Shown one piece after another: positions 51,708 through 61,708 of a DNA stretch of 62,229 nucleotides; within the stretch, counting starts at the first letter, position 1; each line of letters opens with the position of its first letter. A program made the translations under genes and the position numbers. The notes under the pieces were generated by a model. That model saw nothing but the letters and a program-made list of their open reading frames with translations, did no database searches and had not been told where the DNA came from. This DNA is from Lachnospiraceae bacterium (GTDB taxonomy: Bacteria > Bacillota > Clostridia > Lachnospirales > Lachnospiraceae): assembly GCA_017626325.1 (NCBI GenBank), contig JAGAIZ010000058.1, forward strand, positions 1 to 62,229, read 5' to 3'.

Positions 51708-53768
51708 ATGGGAGAAGCAAAAAAACAAACAAGAATGCAGACGGCACAGGAAGGTTCGGCGTTTAAGGGTTCTATCAAAAAGAAGATGCTGACGCGCACC
51801 ATCACGCCTACGGTGGCGGGACTGCTGATTGCGGCTGTGCTGATAGCGATAATCGCGGGAGTGCAGATCAAGAGTCTGGAAGACCAGAATATCAAGAACT
51901 GTTCGCTGAATGCGGCGTATCAGATCAGTGAATATTTTACGAAATATATGGAGGTCAGCAGACAGCTCGGCGCGAATCAGGAGCTGGCTGATCTGTTCGA
52001 ACAGGTGCAGGCGGGCAGCCCTATCGATCAGGCGGAGCAGTATGCTTCCGTGATTGCGACAATGACGAATATGCACAATACGGATGCGGATAATATTCTC
52101 GTCTGTTGGGCGGCGGATGTGGATTCCAGCCAGTGCATCGAGGACAGCGGTTATGTGAGTACGATCGGAGAGTGGGACATTACCACAAGAAGCTGGTATG
52201 CTCAGGTGCTGGAAGCGGGAACGACGATCGTGACTGAGCCTTATGAGAACAGCTCTACGGGTGAGATGGTGGCAAGTATTGTGACTCCCGTATATGACGG
52301 CTCCGGCAATATGGCAGGCGTAGCGGCGCTGGATCTGTCCCTTGGCGCGGTGGTGGATATGATGGAAGAGCAGAAGCTTGGAGATACAGGTTTCCTGCTT
52401 CTTATGACGAAGGAAGGCATGGTCATGTTTGCTGATGATGCCGGCATTCTGCAGACTTCCATACAGGAGATTGACATTGCAGACAATGTAAAACAGGGCT
52501 TTGCCGAGGATGAATACGGAAGTTATGTCTATCGGTATGCGGGCAATAAGAATTACGGGTATATGGAGCAGGCAGGCGACAGCAGATGGGTCGTTTTGAG
52601 CGGTATGCCGAATCTGGAATACAATATGGATTTATATAAAGTGATCGGGGCAACGATTCTTTTGTTTGGTATTATGATCGCGGTTATGTGCGTCGTGATC
52701 TCACGGATTGCTATGGGAATTGTGCGGCCTGTTCACCAGCTTCATCATGTGGCAGAGCGGATTGCAGGAGGAGATCTGGATGTGGAACTGGAGGTCGAAT
52801 CCGATGATGAGATCGGCGCGGTGGCGGCGGCTATCGATAAGACGGTAATACGCTTGAAGGATTATATCAAATACATTGATGAGATCGCGGAAGTGCTGGG
52901 CGAAATTGCACAGGGAAATCTGCTTTTCACCTTAAAGCAGGACTATGCGGGAGAATTCGGTAAGATCAAGGATGCGCTGGAAAATATCTCCCGTACGCTG
53001 ACGCAGACGATACGCGGCATTCATTCCACGGCGGAGCAGGTATCCAGCGGCGCGGGACAGATCGCGCAGGCGGCACAGTCGCTGGCGGACGGCGCGACCA
53101 GTCAGGCGTCTGCGGTAGAGGAGCTGTTTGCTACTGTTACGGATATCTCCGAACGGGTGCGTGAAAATGCGGATTATGCGGCTGGCGCGGCAGACGGCGC
53201 GGATGAGGTAAGGAAGAATATAGAGAGCAGCAACGAGGACATGCGGCTGCTTGTCAAAGCCATGGAAGAAATCAACGAATGCTCTAACGCGATCAGCGCC
53301 ATCATTGCGAACATCGAGGAGATTGCGGATCAGACGAATCTTCTTTCCTTAAATGCTTCCATTGAGGCGGCGCGTGCCGGGGAGATGGGAAGGGGCTTCG
53401 CTGTGGTAGCCAACGAAGTCGGCAACCTGGCCAAAGAGAGCGTATCGGCGGTCCAGAAGTCCACGGATCTGATTCAGAACTCTATCGACGCGGTGGAGCG
53501 TGGTATGAATCTTGTCAATGAGACTGCCGGAAAGCTGGCGGAATCTGTAGCGGGCGTCGTCGGACTTGCGGATAAGATGAACGAACTCTCCGAAGCGGCG
53601 CACGGGCAGACGGTGAGCCTCAATGAAGTAGAGCAGGGCATTCATCAGATATCTGCTGTTGTAAGCGATAATTCAGCGATGGCGGAAGAAAGCGCCGCTT
53701 CCAGCGAGGAGCTTTCCGCGGAGGCGACTGCCCTGAACGATATGATGCAGATTTTTGTTGTGGAGTAG
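51708..53768 (+). CDS. Methyl-accepting chemotaxis protein with dCache sensor
   Basis: The 686-residue receptor has a membrane segment (about 28-50), a dCache extracellular domain ([40 protein letters not shown]), a second segment (about 315-340), HAMP and a signalling hairpin ([38 protein letters not shown]). GGAAGGAG at 51691-51698 serves the ATG. It stands alone between pyrF and the AbiE pair and feeds the che operon at 40 kb. GC is that of the backbone. Confidence 0.94.
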   Translation: MGEAKKQTRMQTAQEGSAFKGSIKKKMLTRTITPTVAGLLIAAVLIAIIAGVQIKSLEDQNIKNCSLNAAYQISEYFTKYMEVSRQLGANQELADLFEQVQAGSPIDQAEQYASVIATMTNMHNTDADNILVCWAADVDSSQCIEDSGYVSTIGEWDITTRSWYAQVLEAGTTIVTEPYENSSTGEMVASIVTPVYDGSGNMAGVAALDLSLGAVVDMMEEQKLGDTGFLLLMTKEGMVMFADDAGILQTSIQEIDIADNVKQGFAEDEYGSYVYRYAGNKNYGYMEQAGDSRWVVLSGMPNLEYNMDLYKVIGATILLFGIMIAVMCVVISRIAMGIVRPVHQLHHVAERIAGGDLDVELEVESDDEIGAVAAAIDKTVIRLKDYIKYIDEIAEVLGEIAQGNLLFTLKQDYAGEFGKIKDALENISRTLTQTIRGIHSTAEQVSSGAGQIAQAAQSLADGATSQASAVEELFATVTDISERVRENADYAAGAADGADEVRKNIESSNEDMRLLVKAMEEINECSNAISAIIANIEEIADQTNLLSLNASIEAARAGEMGRGFAVVANEVGNLAKESVSAVQKSTDLIQNSIDAVERGMNLVNETAGKLAESVAGVVGLADKMNELSEAAHGQTVSLNEVEQGIHQISAVVSDNSAMAEESAASSEELSAEATALNDMMQIFVVE

Positions 53769-53806
53769 AGTGCTTCTATACCCACAGAAACATCGGAAAT
53801 TTTCTT

Positions 53807-53853
53807 ATAGTAAACTGCCCGATTGCCGATTTTTCAAGCGGGCAGTTTACTAT
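53807..53853. terminator. Perfect 15-bp hairpin after the receptor
   Basis: ATAGTAAACTGCCCG at 53807-53821 and its inverse at 53839-53853 enclose a 17-base loop. No U tract follows, but it lies 39 bases after the receptor stop, with T-rich sequence inside the loop. Confidence 0.6.
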
Positions 53854-53882
53854 TGACTTCCTATATGGAAATCACATACAAT
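53853..53882 (+). promoter_or_regulatory. Promoter of the AbiE-type operon
   Basis: TTGACT at 53853-53858 and TACAAT at 53877-53882, 18-base spacer. The -35 touches the preceding hairpin. Confidence 0.55.
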
Positions 53883-53938
53883 ATAGTAAAGTACCACTAA
53901 AATGAACAAATCTGTGGCAGTTAAGCAGAGGTGGAGAA

Positions 53939-54547
53939 ATGCTTCGTGAAAATGATAAAAAAGATGTGGGAAAGCTGTTCAATCGGCATCGCTATATAAT
54001 GACTACTGCCGAGCTTCTTGAAGCTAAGCTATACTATGCGGATATTAAACAACTTTTGGATGAAGGATTGATTGAAAGAGTACGCAGAGGTTACTATCAT
54101 TGGATTGAAGACCAGGGGGAAAGTGAAGTTGTAATTATCAATCATCTTTTCCCGGATGCGGTTTTCTGTATGGAAACGGCTCTTTTCTATTATAAGTACA
54201 GCGATAGAAATCCTGCTGAATGGAACTTTGCAATAGATAGGAATGTTTCCAAATTGAGAACCAACATTGATTATCCGTTTATAAGAGCATACCGTATGGA
54301 GTCGGAGCTGGTTACACTTGGCGAAACAACAGGTGAAATTGATTATATCAAAGTGCGTATTTATGATCGTGACAGAACAATTTGTGATGTTCTGAAAAAT
54401 ATGAGTAAAATGGATAAAGAAATTTTCAATAAAGCAATACAAGGGTATGTTAAGGATCCGAACAAGAATATACCAAACCTTATGACGTATGCCCAAAAAC
54501 TGCGTGTGCAGAAAAAGGTTAAAGAATTGATTGGAGTGTGGTTGTAG
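53939..54547 (+). CDS. AbiEi-like antitoxin of a type IV system
   Basis: The 202-residue protein has an N-terminal winged helix (HRYIMTTAELLEAKLYYADI, LLDEGLIERVRRGYYHWIED) and the AbiEi C-terminal part (VFCMETALFYYKYSDRNPAE, VRIYDRDRTICDVLKNMSKM). AbiEi proteins repress their own operon and counter the AbiEii nucleotidyltransferase without forming a stable complex. Stop and next start overlap by one base (TAGTG). AT-richer than its neighbours, so probably transferred; it interrupts the pyrF-pyrE region. Confidence 0.88.
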   Translation: MLRENDKKDVGKLFNRHRYIMTTAELLEAKLYYADIKQLLDEGLIERVRRGYYHWIEDQGESEVVIINHLFPDAVFCMETALFYYKYSDRNPAEWNFAIDRNVSKLRTNIDYPFIRAYRMESELVTLGETTGEIDYIKVRIYDRDRTICDVLKNMSKMDKEIFNKAIQGYVKDPNKNIPNLMTYAQKLRVQKKVKELIGVWL

Positions 54548-55452
54548 TGGCTGATGTTGAGGCGTCTGTTTTGGCAAAATTGAAAAACAAAGCAAGGGCT
54601 TCTGGCATTAGCTATCAACAATGCTTACAGCTTTTTATGCAGGAGGAATTCCTACGGAAGCTTTCAAAATCTGGATGTGAAGATAAGCTGATACTCAAAG
54701 GTGGATTGTTCATTTATACGCTGACGAACTTTGAAAGCCGAGCAACTATTGATATAGATTTTCTGCTTCGTAGTGTGTCCAATTCAATTGAAAGCGTAAA
54801 ATCCCTCATAGCGCAAATCCTTGAAACGTCTACAGGAAATGATTATATCAAAATGACTGCAAAAGGGTTTGAGGAGATTTCTCCGCAGAGAAAATATCAC
54901 GGTATCAGTACCCAGATTATCGGACAGATAAAGAATGTGCGAGTACCGTTCAATGTTGATATAGGCGTAGGCGATATTATTGTTCCCTGTGCTGAAGAAC
55001 GAACAATTAGTACGCAACTCCCGGACTTTGAAGCACCGGTCATAATGACCTATTCACTTGAAAGCACGATTGCCGAAAAATTTGATGCTATTCTGCAGCG
55101 TTATGAACTGACGGGTAGAATGAAAGATTTTTATGACATCTATTATCTTTCAAGGGCATTCGATTTTGAGGGTGCAAAATTGCAGGCGGCTATATTTGCA
55201 ACCTTACAGCGGCGTGGTACTCCCTATGACAGCGATAGCTTTAAGCGTGTTGAGGCACTTGCCGATGATGAGGATATGCAGAAGCGTTGGAAATTCTTTT
55301 TGAAAACCATAAAAGATAACACGCTTGCGTTCTCATTTGTTATTGCAGAAATTCAGACTTTTCTTGAGCCTGTATTTGATGCGATTGTGAATGAGAAAGA
55401 ATGGCAAAATATCTGGAAAAGCAATGCAAAAAAATGGTCAAATCTGAAGTGA
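54547..55452 (+). CDS. AbiEii-like nucleotidyltransferase toxin
   Basis: The 301-residue protein has the AbiEii nucleotidyltransferase signature: DKLILKGGLFIYTLTNFESR, with ATIDIDFLLRSV carrying the two catalytic Asp, later VPFNVDIGVGDIIV and the helical AEKFDAILQRYELTGRMKDF. It is the toxin of abortive-infection system AbiE, which blocks phage growth by modifying tRNA or nucleotides. GTG 54547 is chosen (GGAG at 54533-54536, 10 bases) over GTG 54538. A terminator-like hairpin follows. Confidence 0.9.
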   Translation: MADVEASVLAKLKNKARASGISYQQCLQLFMQEEFLRKLSKSGCEDKLILKGGLFIYTLTNFESRATIDIDFLLRSVSNSIESVKSLIAQILETSTGNDYIKMTAKGFEEISPQRKYHGISTQIIGQIKNVRVPFNVDIGVGDIIVPCAEERTISTQLPDFEAPVIMTYSLESTIAEKFDAILQRYELTGRMKDFYDIYYLSRAFDFEGAKLQAAIFATLQRRGTPYDSDSFKRVEALADDEDMQKRWKFFLKTIKDNTLAFSFVIAEIQTFLEPVFDAIVNEKEWQNIWKSNAKKWSNLK

Positions 55453-55464
55453 TGTGAGCATTAT

Positions 55465-55508
55465 AAATGATGTGGCGGCCGCTTTCAGAGAGAAGTGAAA
55501 CATCATTT
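55465..55508 (+). terminator. Terminator-like hairpin after AbiEii
   Basis: AAATGATGT at 55465-55473 pairs with ACATCATTT at 55500-55508, followed by TGG. Confidence 0.55.
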
Positions 55509-55557
55509 TGGTGTGTCCCCATTAGCCCGGATAGTTATCCCGATTTTCGCATATGGA

Positions 55558-55586
55558 TTGAATGCAGATATAAATTGTGATAAAAT
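55558..55586 (+). promoter_or_regulatory. Promoter of pyrE
   Basis: TTGAAT at 55558-55563, 17-base spacer, TAAAAT at 55581-55586. A GGGAAA/TTTCCC hairpin and a T run (55627-55632) lie in the leader of about 90 bases, suggesting attenuation. Confidence 0.55.
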
Positions 55587-55680
55587 TAGGGAAAATATTT
55601 GATGGTTCTTTCCCTTAAAGGAGCGTTTTTTATAAAATAGAAAAGGCAAAAAGCCTGTAAAATAAGGAGAAAACAGACGT

Positions 55681-56358
55681 ATGGAACAGTACAAGCAGCA
55701 ATTTATCGAGTTCATGGTAGACAGCCAGGTTTTGAAGTTCGGCGATTTTACTTTAAAGAGCGGCAGGAAATCCCCCTTCTTTATGAATGCGGGCGCTTAT
55801 GTGACCGGAGCGCAGCTTCGCAAGCTGGGCGAGTACTATGCAAGAGCGATTCATGATCATTACGGACTGGATTTCGATGTATTGTTCGGACCTGCCTATA
55901 AGGGAATCCCGCTTGCGGTAGCGACGACGATGGCGCTCAGCGAGCTCTATGGCAAGGAGATCAGATACTGTTCTAATCGCAAAGAGGTGAAGGATCACGG
56001 CGACACCGGCATCCTGCTGGGCAGTAAGCTCAAGGACGGCGACAGGGTTGTGATTATTGAAGATGTGACTACTTCCGGTAAGTCTATCGAAGAGACATTC
56101 CCAATCATTAAAGCGCAGGCGGATGTGGAGATCAAAGGACTGATTGTTTCCTTAAACCGTATGGAGAGAGGACTGACCAGCACGAAGAGCGCGCTGGAGG
56201 AAATCAAGGAGAAGTACGGCTTTGACGCGAATGCGATCGTCAGCATGGAGGATGTGGTGTCGTGTCTGTATCAGAAGCCGTATCAGGGTAAGGTATATAT
56301 TGATGATGCTCTTAAGGCGGCGATCGATGCATATTATGAGCAGTATGGAGCACAATAG
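55681..56358 (+). CDS. pyrE: Orotate phosphoribosyltransferase
   Basis: The 225-residue protein has the PRPP loop VVIIEDVTTSGKSIEETF, DFTLKSGRKSPFFMNAGAY at the N-terminus and FDVLFGPAYKGIPLAVATTM. It converts orotate and PRPP to OMP, the substrate of the pyrF product. Length is normal for the long Clostridial form. GGAGAAAACAGACGT upstream gives the ribosome site. A small membrane protein gene follows after 42 bases. Confidence 0.95.
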   Translation: MEQYKQQFIEFMVDSQVLKFGDFTLKSGRKSPFFMNAGAYVTGAQLRKLGEYYARAIHDHYGLDFDVLFGPAYKGIPLAVATTMALSELYGKEIRYCSNRKEVKDHGDTGILLGSKLKDGDRVVIIEDVTTSGKSIEETFPIIKAQADVEIKGLIVSLNRMERGLTSTKSALEEIKEKYGFDANAIVSMEDVVSCLYQKPYQGKVYIDDALKAAIDAYYEQYGAQ

Positions 56359-56400
56359 GATAAGAAAGAATGGGCGGATTTGGAAAGGAAGGACAGCGGA

Positions 56401-56553
56401 ATGGAAGAAAAAACATATAAGACCATGGGCGGCGCCGGAGCAATGAATATTGCGGTCGGTGTTGTGACGTTAGTTACAGGTGTGGCAAGCGGTATATTAT
56501 TAATCATCGCCGGGGCAAAGCTTTTGGCGGGCAGAAACAAGATTTTATTTTAA
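56401..56553 (+). CDS. 50-residue membrane protein
   Basis: A 50-codon gene encodes a short polar head (MEEKTYKTMGGAGAMN) and one hydrophobic helix (IAVGVVTLVTGVASGILLII), ending AGAKLLAGRNKILF. GGAAGGA at 56387-56393 is 7 bases before the ATG. It follows pyrE closely and precedes two other small genes. No known function; a similar small protein is common upstream of DUF6142 genes in related genomes, by context only. Confidence 0.7.
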   Translation: MEEKTYKTMGGAGAMNIAVGVVTLVTGVASGILLIIAGAKLLAGRNKILF

Positions 56554-56570
56554 TAGACGAAGGAGAGCGA

Positions 56571-56666
56571 ATGGGTGTTTTCGGCAGGGACGAAGATACC
56601 CATTTACAGGTTTATACGTGCGGCATAGAGGTCAGATTGATAAATTGCTCTGACATGGAGGATTAG
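56571..56666 (+). CDS. 31-residue ORF
   Basis: A 31-codon frame (MGVFGRDEDTHLQVYTCGIE, VRLINCSDMED) with AAGGAG at 56560-56565 and spacing of 5 bases to the ATG ends one base before the next start. The tight packing and strong ribosome site favour translation. No family is recognised; it contains two Cys. Confidence 0.45.
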   Translation: MGVFGRDEDTHLQVYTCGIEVRLINCSDMED

Positions 56667-56667
56667 G

Positions 56668-56988
56668 TTGAAAAAGAACAGTTATATTTTTACTAATAAG
56701 GAACACAGCCGGAAGGGTATCATGTCTACGATTCTGGGGATTATTTCGCTTGCGACGCTGGCATATGCTATTATTATGAGCTACAGGCAGGCGGGAGATA
56801 TTCCGAGACAGTATGGGGCGGCGGCGATGCTGGTGATGATTTTTGCTTTCGCCGGGATCGTGTTAGGCGTGATTTCGAAGACGGAACGGGACAAATATTA
56901 CCTGTTTTCGTATCTGGGAGTCGGATTGAACGTACTGGTGCTGGCAGTAATCAGCATGATCCTGTATGCGGGAGCATACGGGCTGTAA
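56668..56988 (+). CDS. DUF6142 family membrane protein
   Basis: The 106-residue protein has three membrane helices (about 20-40, 50-70, 80-105: IMSTILGIISLATLAYAIIM, AAAMLVMIFAFAGIVLGVIS, LGVGLNVLVLAVISMILYAG) and a basic N-terminus (KKNSYIFTNKEHSRKG). The family is Lachnospiraceae-rich and uncharacterised. It starts at TTG 56668, with GGAGG at 56657-56661 at 6 bases. Confidence 0.8.
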   Translation: MKKNSYIFTNKEHSRKGIMSTILGIISLATLAYAIIMSYRQAGDIPRQYGAAAMLVMIFAFAGIVLGVISKTERDKYYLFSYLGVGLNVLVLAVISMILYAGAYGL

Positions 56989-57030
56989 GCAGGAAACGAG
57001 CGTGGAAGAAGCGCGGAAATGAGGAAAGCG

Positions 57031-59148
57031 ATGGAAGATTTATATATCAATGAGAACGATAAGAGGGAACTGGAGACAGAGCGTTATAAGCTGGCGATGG
57101 AACGGATGCGGGAGATACCGGACGAGTCAATCTGTGAGGAACCGTTTCGGACTTATTTTCGGCGGATGGCTTCTTTCGCGGTAATGATGGATCAGACGTG
57201 GGCGCTTGTGGAGAGCGGCGGATTACGGGAGCTGACGCTTCAACAGCATCAAGAGCATAACAGGGCGTTATATGAAGATATTCTGCCGGAGCATTATGAG
57301 GCAAGCTATGCCAACCCGGAGTATGCGGTCAATTGTCTGGGTGAGTCAATGGGACAAATGCTGTCATTTCTGTATGCGGAGCTTCGGGGCATGATTCCGG
57401 CGGCGTATGAGCAGGACCGGTTCGCGATGGTGATTCGTATGGAACTGCTGCTGGAGGTATATCAGGCGTTTGTATGTGCGGCGCAGGAGACGGAGGATGG
57501 CGAAGCCGGACGGCTGACAGCTTTGCCGCAGCAGGAGATGATTCAACAGATCCTGTATTGGTATGTAAGCGATTATTATGAGCCGGAATCGATGGAAAGA
57601 ATCGCGGGGCTGGTATGTGCCGACCGGGATTTTGCATATCGTATTATTATGGAAAGCGATCTGTCCGATCTGCGTTATCTTTATTATTTCGGAGAATATA
57701 TCACGGACAATGAACTGGAGACGGCGCGCCACTTAAATGAGATGCCTGAGGAGAAGATCAGGCTGATGGCGGACACGTATGCGGAAGGGTATCGCATCGG
57801 CTTTGAAGTGGGCAATAAGGATATTTCTATCAAAAAAACGGTTAATATCCGTTATCATCTCGGCTTCGAACGTATGATACGCCAGGCGGTTCTTAACTTT
57901 GACCGAATGGGTCTGCGTACAACCTTCTACCGTGCGGGCAGCAACATATTCCAGGGCAGAAGCGTGAATAAGAACGGCTTTTTCGGCGCTAATCCGAATA
58001 AGCAGTTTGATTATGACCATAAGGAGGATCAGGCGCTGGTGCTTGATAAGCCCCTGGCGGAACGCAAGCTGGAATGTATGAAGAACGCCTATGAGAAGTG
58101 GAAGCGGGAAGCGGGCGAGCATGGCGGACCTGCGGTGGTGGAGATCTTCGGCGAGAAGCCTTTCGTGCCGGCGTCGAAGGATACGGCGTGCAAATTGTCT
58201 CAGAAGCAGCAGAAATTGTCTGTGGAATATGCGGGGAAGGCGGGCGCGCTGCAGAATCAGTATATCAAAGGGGAAGAGAGAAGCTTTACCATCATTGCTT
58301 TTCCGGTGCCGGATATCGGCGCAAGGTATGCTGAGATCTTCGATGATATCGTACGTATCAATACATTGGATTACAAGCTGTATCAGGGCATTCAGCAGAT
58401 CATAATCGACGCGCTGGATCAAGGATCGACTGTTCGGGTCAAGGGATGCGGCGCCAACAGGACGGATATAACTGTCCGGCTTCACGACCTGCAGGATCCG
58501 GCAGGTCAGACGAATTTCGAAAACTGTGTGGCGGATGTGAATATTCCGGTGGGAGAAGTGTTCACCTCTCCGGTCTTACAGGGTACAAACGGCATACTTC
58601 ATGTGACGAGAGTGTTTCTGAACGAACTGGAATATAAGGATATCTGGCTGCGGTTTCAGGATGGCATGGTCGTCGATTACGGATGCGCCAATTTCCCGAC
58701 GGAAGAAGAGAACCGCAAGTATATTAAGGATAATGTATTATATCATCATGAAACGCTGCCGATGGGAGAGTTTGCAATCGGCACGAATACCACCGCTTAT
58801 GTGGCGGCACGCAGGTACGGTATTGAAGATAAACTGCCGATTCTGATTGCGGAGAAAACGGGACCGCATTTCGCGGTGGGCGATACGTGTTATTCTCACG
58901 CGGAGAATGTAAAGGTGTATAATCCGGATGGAAAAGAGATCATTGCCAGGGATAACGAGGTGTCAGTTTTGCGCGACACGGATGTCAGTAAGGCCTATTT
59001 CCAGTGTCATACGGATATTACCATTCCGTATGATGAATTGGGAGAACTGTCGGTTGGGACTGCGGACGGGAATGTGATTCCGATTATCCGGGACGGTCAA
59101 TTCGTCCTCGAGGGCTGCGGGGAACTGAACAAGGCGTTCGAAAGATAA
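57031..59148 (+). CDS. M29-family aminopeptidase with extended N-terminus
   Basis: The 705-residue protein has an M29 metallopeptidase in its C-terminal 380 residues: GCGANRTDITVRLHDL, ADVNIPVGEVFTSPV, TNGILHVTRVFL, GEFAIGTNTTAYVAARRYGI and EKTGPHFAVGDTCYSHAEN. Catalytic Glu/His/Asp residues at these motifs are present. Usual M29 enzymes are near 410 residues; here about 300 additional N-terminal residues (helical, Glu-rich, YLYYFGEYITDNEL) are joined. It releases N-terminal residues in the cytoplasm. ATG 57031 is chosen over 57019 because GAGGAAAG fits its spacing. Confidence 0.85.
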   Translation: MEDLYINENDKRELETERYKLAMERMREIPDESICEEPFRTYFRRMASFAVMMDQTWALVESGGLRELTLQQHQEHNRALYEDILPEHYEASYANPEYAVNCLGESMGQMLSFLYAELRGMIPAAYEQDRFAMVIRMELLLEVYQAFVCAAQETEDGEAGRLTALPQQEMIQQILYWYVSDYYEPESMERIAGLVCADRDFAYRIIMESDLSDLRYLYYFGEYITDNELETARHLNEMPEEKIRLMADTYAEGYRIGFEVGNKDISIKKTVNIRYHLGFERMIRQAVLNFDRMGLRTTFYRAGSNIFQGRSVNKNGFFGANPNKQFDYDHKEDQALVLDKPLAERKLECMKNAYEKWKREAGEHGGPAVVEIFGEKPFVPASKDTACKLSQKQQKLSVEYAGKAGALQNQYIKGEERSFTIIAFPVPDIGARYAEIFDDIVRINTLDYKLYQGIQQIIIDALDQGSTVRVKGCGANRTDITVRLHDLQDPAGQTNFENCVADVNIPVGEVFTSPVLQGTNGILHVTRVFLNELEYKDIWLRFQDGMVVDYGCANFPTEEENRKYIKDNVLYHHETLPMGEFAIGTNTTAYVAARRYGIEDKLPILIAEKTGPHFAVGDTCYSHAENVKVYNPDGKEIIARDNEVSVLRDTDVSKAYFQCHTDITIPYDELGELSVGTADGNVIPIIRDGQFVLEGCGELNKAFER

Positions 59149-59209
59149 ACCGGGTAGCGGCGGCAGGCATAAACAGCATAAGCGGCATAAGCGGCCCTGC
59201 AAAAGAAGG

Positions 59210-59238
59210 TTGCGCAATGATGGAAAATTTAGTACACT
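59210..59238 (+). promoter_or_regulatory. Promoter of the pur operon
   Basis: TTGCGC at 59210-59215, 17-base spacer, TACACT at 59233-59238, 102 bases before purE. Confidence 0.55.
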
Positions 59239-59339
59239 GTAAGAAGGAATTTTTTGTCCTGCCACAAGATATTGTAGAGGATACCGGAAATACAGAAGGC
59301 GCAGATACGAAGCGCAGACATAAAAGAGGAGGATGACAT

Positions 59340-59849
59340 ATGGCACAGGTAGGAATCGTGATGGGCAGTGATTCGGATATGCCCGTTATGGCAAAGGCTG
59401 CGGATATTTTAGAGGAGCTTGGAATTTCTTATGAAATGACAATCATATCGGCCCACAGAGAGCCGGATGTATTTTTTGAATATGCGAAGAGTGCGGAGAG
59501 CAAGGGCTTTAAGGTGATTATTGCGGGCGCGGGCAAGGCGGCGCATCTGCCGGGTATGTGCGCGGCGATCTTCCCGATGCCGGTTATCGGAATCCCCATG
59601 AAGACTTCTGATCTGGGCGGTGTGGATTCCCTGTACTCTATCGTGCAGATGCCTTCCGGCATCCCGGTGGCGACGGTGGCAATCAACGGCGGACAGAACG
59701 CGGGGATTCTTGCGGCGAAGATTCTGGCGACTTCGGACGAGGCTTTGCTGCAGAGACTCAAGGCGTATTCACAGAGCCTGAAGGAGAGTGTCCAGAAGAA
59801 GGACGCGAAGCTGCAGGAAGTGGGCTATAAGAATTATATTAATGAATAA
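59340..59849 (+). CDS. purE: 5-(carboxyamino)imidazole ribonucleotide mutase
   Basis: The 169-residue protein has the class I PurE motifs GIVMGSDSDMPVMAKAADIL, ISAHREPDVFFEYAK, IAGAGKAAHLPGMCAA and GVDSLYSIVQMPSGIPVATV. It converts N5-CAIR to CAIR in purine synthesis. AGGAGG at 59328-59333 is 6 bases upstream. purM follows; no purC lies between, so the genes are in the order purE-purM-purN-purD. Confidence 0.95.
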   Translation: MAQVGIVMGSDSDMPVMAKAADILEELGISYEMTIISAHREPDVFFEYAKSAESKGFKVIIAGAGKAAHLPGMCAAIFPMPVIGIPMKTSDLGGVDSLYSIVQMPSGIPVATVAINGGQNAGILAAKILATSDEALLQRLKAYSQSLKESVQKKDAKLQEVGYKNYINE

Positions 59850-59888
59850 TCAAACAATAGAACGAAAATCACACTTGGAGGAAAAACA

Positions 59889-60920
59889 ATGGCAATGGAT
59901 TACAAGACAGCGGGCGTGGATATCGAAGCCGGTTATCAGTCGGTGGAATTGATGAAAAAATATGTAAAGGAAACTATGAGACCGGAAGTGCTGGGCGGTC
60001 TGGGCGGTTTCTCCGGCGCTTTTTCCATGGAGAAGCTTAAGGAGATGGAGAAGCCGGTATTGTTGTCCGGTACAGACGGCGTGGGTACGAAGATCAAGCT
60101 TGCTTTTCTTATGGACCGGCATGACACGGTAGGAATCGACTGCGTAGCAATGTGTATCAACGATGTGGTCTGTGCGGGCGGGGAGCCATTGTTCTTCCTG
60201 GATTATATTGCCTGCGGCAAGAATTATCCCGAGAAGATTGCGGCCATTGTCAAAGGTGTGGCAGAGGGCTGTAAGCAGGCCGGCGCTGCCCTGATCGGCG
60301 GCGAGACGGCGGAGCATCCGGGACTGATGCCGGAGGAGGAGTATGACCTGGCAGGATTCGCGGTAGGCGTTGTGGATGAGAAGGATCTGATTACGGGGGA
60401 GACGATCAAGGCCGGCGATACGCTTATCGGCATCGCTTCTTCCGGTGTACATAGCAACGGCTTTTCTCTTGTACGCAAGGTGTTCGAGATGACGAAGGAG
60501 AGTCTGGATACTTATTATGATGAGCTTGGCGCAACGCTTGGAGAGACCTTGCTTACGCCGACGAAGATTTATGTGAAGGCGCTTCAGTCTGTGAAGGAAG
60601 CGGGCGTGACCATTAAGGGATGCAGCCACATTACGGGCGGCGGTTTCTATGAGAATATACCGAGAATGCTTCCTGACGGCGTATCTGCGGAGATTATAAA
60701 GGACAGCTATCCGGTGCTGCCGATTTTCAGGTTATTGCAGAAGACCGGCAATCTGGAAGAGAAGATGATGTACAATACCTATAATATGGGTCTTGGCATG
60801 GTGCTTGCCGTAGATGCGGCGGACGCGGAGAGAACTGTCGCGGCGATTCAGGCGGCAGGAGAAGAGGCTTATATAGTGGGCAAGGCCGTAAGCGGCGGGA
60901 AGGAAGTTCTTTTGAAATAA
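59889..60920 (+). CDS. purM: Phosphoribosylformylglycinamidine cyclo-ligase
   Basis: The 343-residue AIR synthetase has [90 protein letters not shown] and [17 protein letters not shown]. It closes FGAM to AIR with ATP. CTTGGAGG upstream serves the ATG. A 100-base spacer with short GATCAGAG-type repeats precedes purN. Confidence 0.95.
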   Translation: MAMDYKTAGVDIEAGYQSVELMKKYVKETMRPEVLGGLGGFSGAFSMEKLKEMEKPVLLSGTDGVGTKIKLAFLMDRHDTVGIDCVAMCINDVVCAGGEPLFFLDYIACGKNYPEKIAAIVKGVAEGCKQAGAALIGGETAEHPGLMPEEEYDLAGFAVGVVDEKDLITGETIKAGDTLIGIASSGVHSNGFSLVRKVFEMTKESLDTYYDELGATLGETLLTPTKIYVKALQSVKEAGVTIKGCSHITGGGFYENIPRMLPDGVSAEIIKDSYPVLPIFRLLQKTGNLEEKMMYNTYNMGLGMVLAVDAADAERTVAAIQAAGEEAYIVGKAVSGGKEVLLK

Positions 60921-61020
60921 GATACCGGAGGAACCGTTCAGAGAAAGTCGATCAGAAAATCAGAAAAACCGATCAGAGAAAAACAATCAGAGTCAATCGG
61001 TCAGAGAAAAGGAGCAGCAG

Positions 61021-61647
61021 ATGCTTAAGGTATTGGTATGCGTATCCGGCGGAGGTACGAATTTACAGGCAATTATAGACGGCGTGCGCCAGGGAAGTAT
61101 CCTGGATACAGAGCTTGTACGGGTGATCAGCAACAATAAGAACGCTTATGCGCTGGAGCGGGCGAAGCAGGCGGGGATTCCTGCGGTCTGCGTATCGCCC
61201 AAGGATTATGAGGACAGGGAAGCGTTCAACGAAGCTTTCCTGCAGGCAGTGGAGGAGGCTTCGCCTGATCTGATCGTGCTGGCGGGATTCTTGGTGGTGC
61301 TTCCGGCGCAGCTTATTAAGAGGTATGAGAACCGAATCATCAATATCCATCCCTCCCTGATTCCGTCCTTTTGCGGTACGGGCTATTATGGACTTAAGGT
61401 CCATGAGGGAGTGCTGGCCCGGGGTGTTAAGGTGACGGGCGCGACAGTGCATTTCGTGGACGAGGGAACAGATACCGGTCCGATTATCATGCAGAAAGCG
61501 GTGGAAGTCCGGGAGGACGATACGCCGGAGGTATTGCAGCGCAGAGTCATGGAAGAGGCCGAATGGATTCTTCTGCCCTGGTGTATCAATCTGATCGCCG
61601 GCGGCAAGGTGACGGTGAGCGACGGGAAGGTACATATTTCCGAGTAG
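61021..61647 (+). CDS. purN: Phosphoribosylglycinamide formyltransferase
   Basis: The 208-residue protein has VLVCVSGGGTNLQAIIDGVR, NNKNAYALERAKQAGIPAV, INIHPSLIPSFCGTGYYGLK (catalytic Asn-His) and TGATVHFVDEGTDTGPIIMQ (catalytic Asp). It formylates GAR with 10-formyltetrahydrofolate. AAAGGAGCAGC precedes the ATG. The FCGTGYYGLK loop is typical of Clostridial PurN. Confidence 0.95.
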   Translation: MLKVLVCVSGGGTNLQAIIDGVRQGSILDTELVRVISNNKNAYALERAKQAGIPAVCVSPKDYEDREAFNEAFLQAVEEASPDLIVLAGFLVVLPAQLIKRYENRIINIHPSLIPSFCGTGYYGLKVHEGVLARGVKVTGATVHFVDEGTDTGPIIMQKAVEVREDDTPEVLQRRVMEEAEWILLPWCINLIAGGKVTVSDGKVHISE

Positions 61648-61708
61648 GGCCGGACAGGAGACAGCCGGCATGAAGAAACAGAGAGCTGTGAACGTGAACG
61701 GAGCGAAC

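Noticed and set aside
59217-59336. 39-codon ORF before purE
   Set aside because: It overlaps the purE promoter and ends in the purE ribosome site; no ribosome site of its own.
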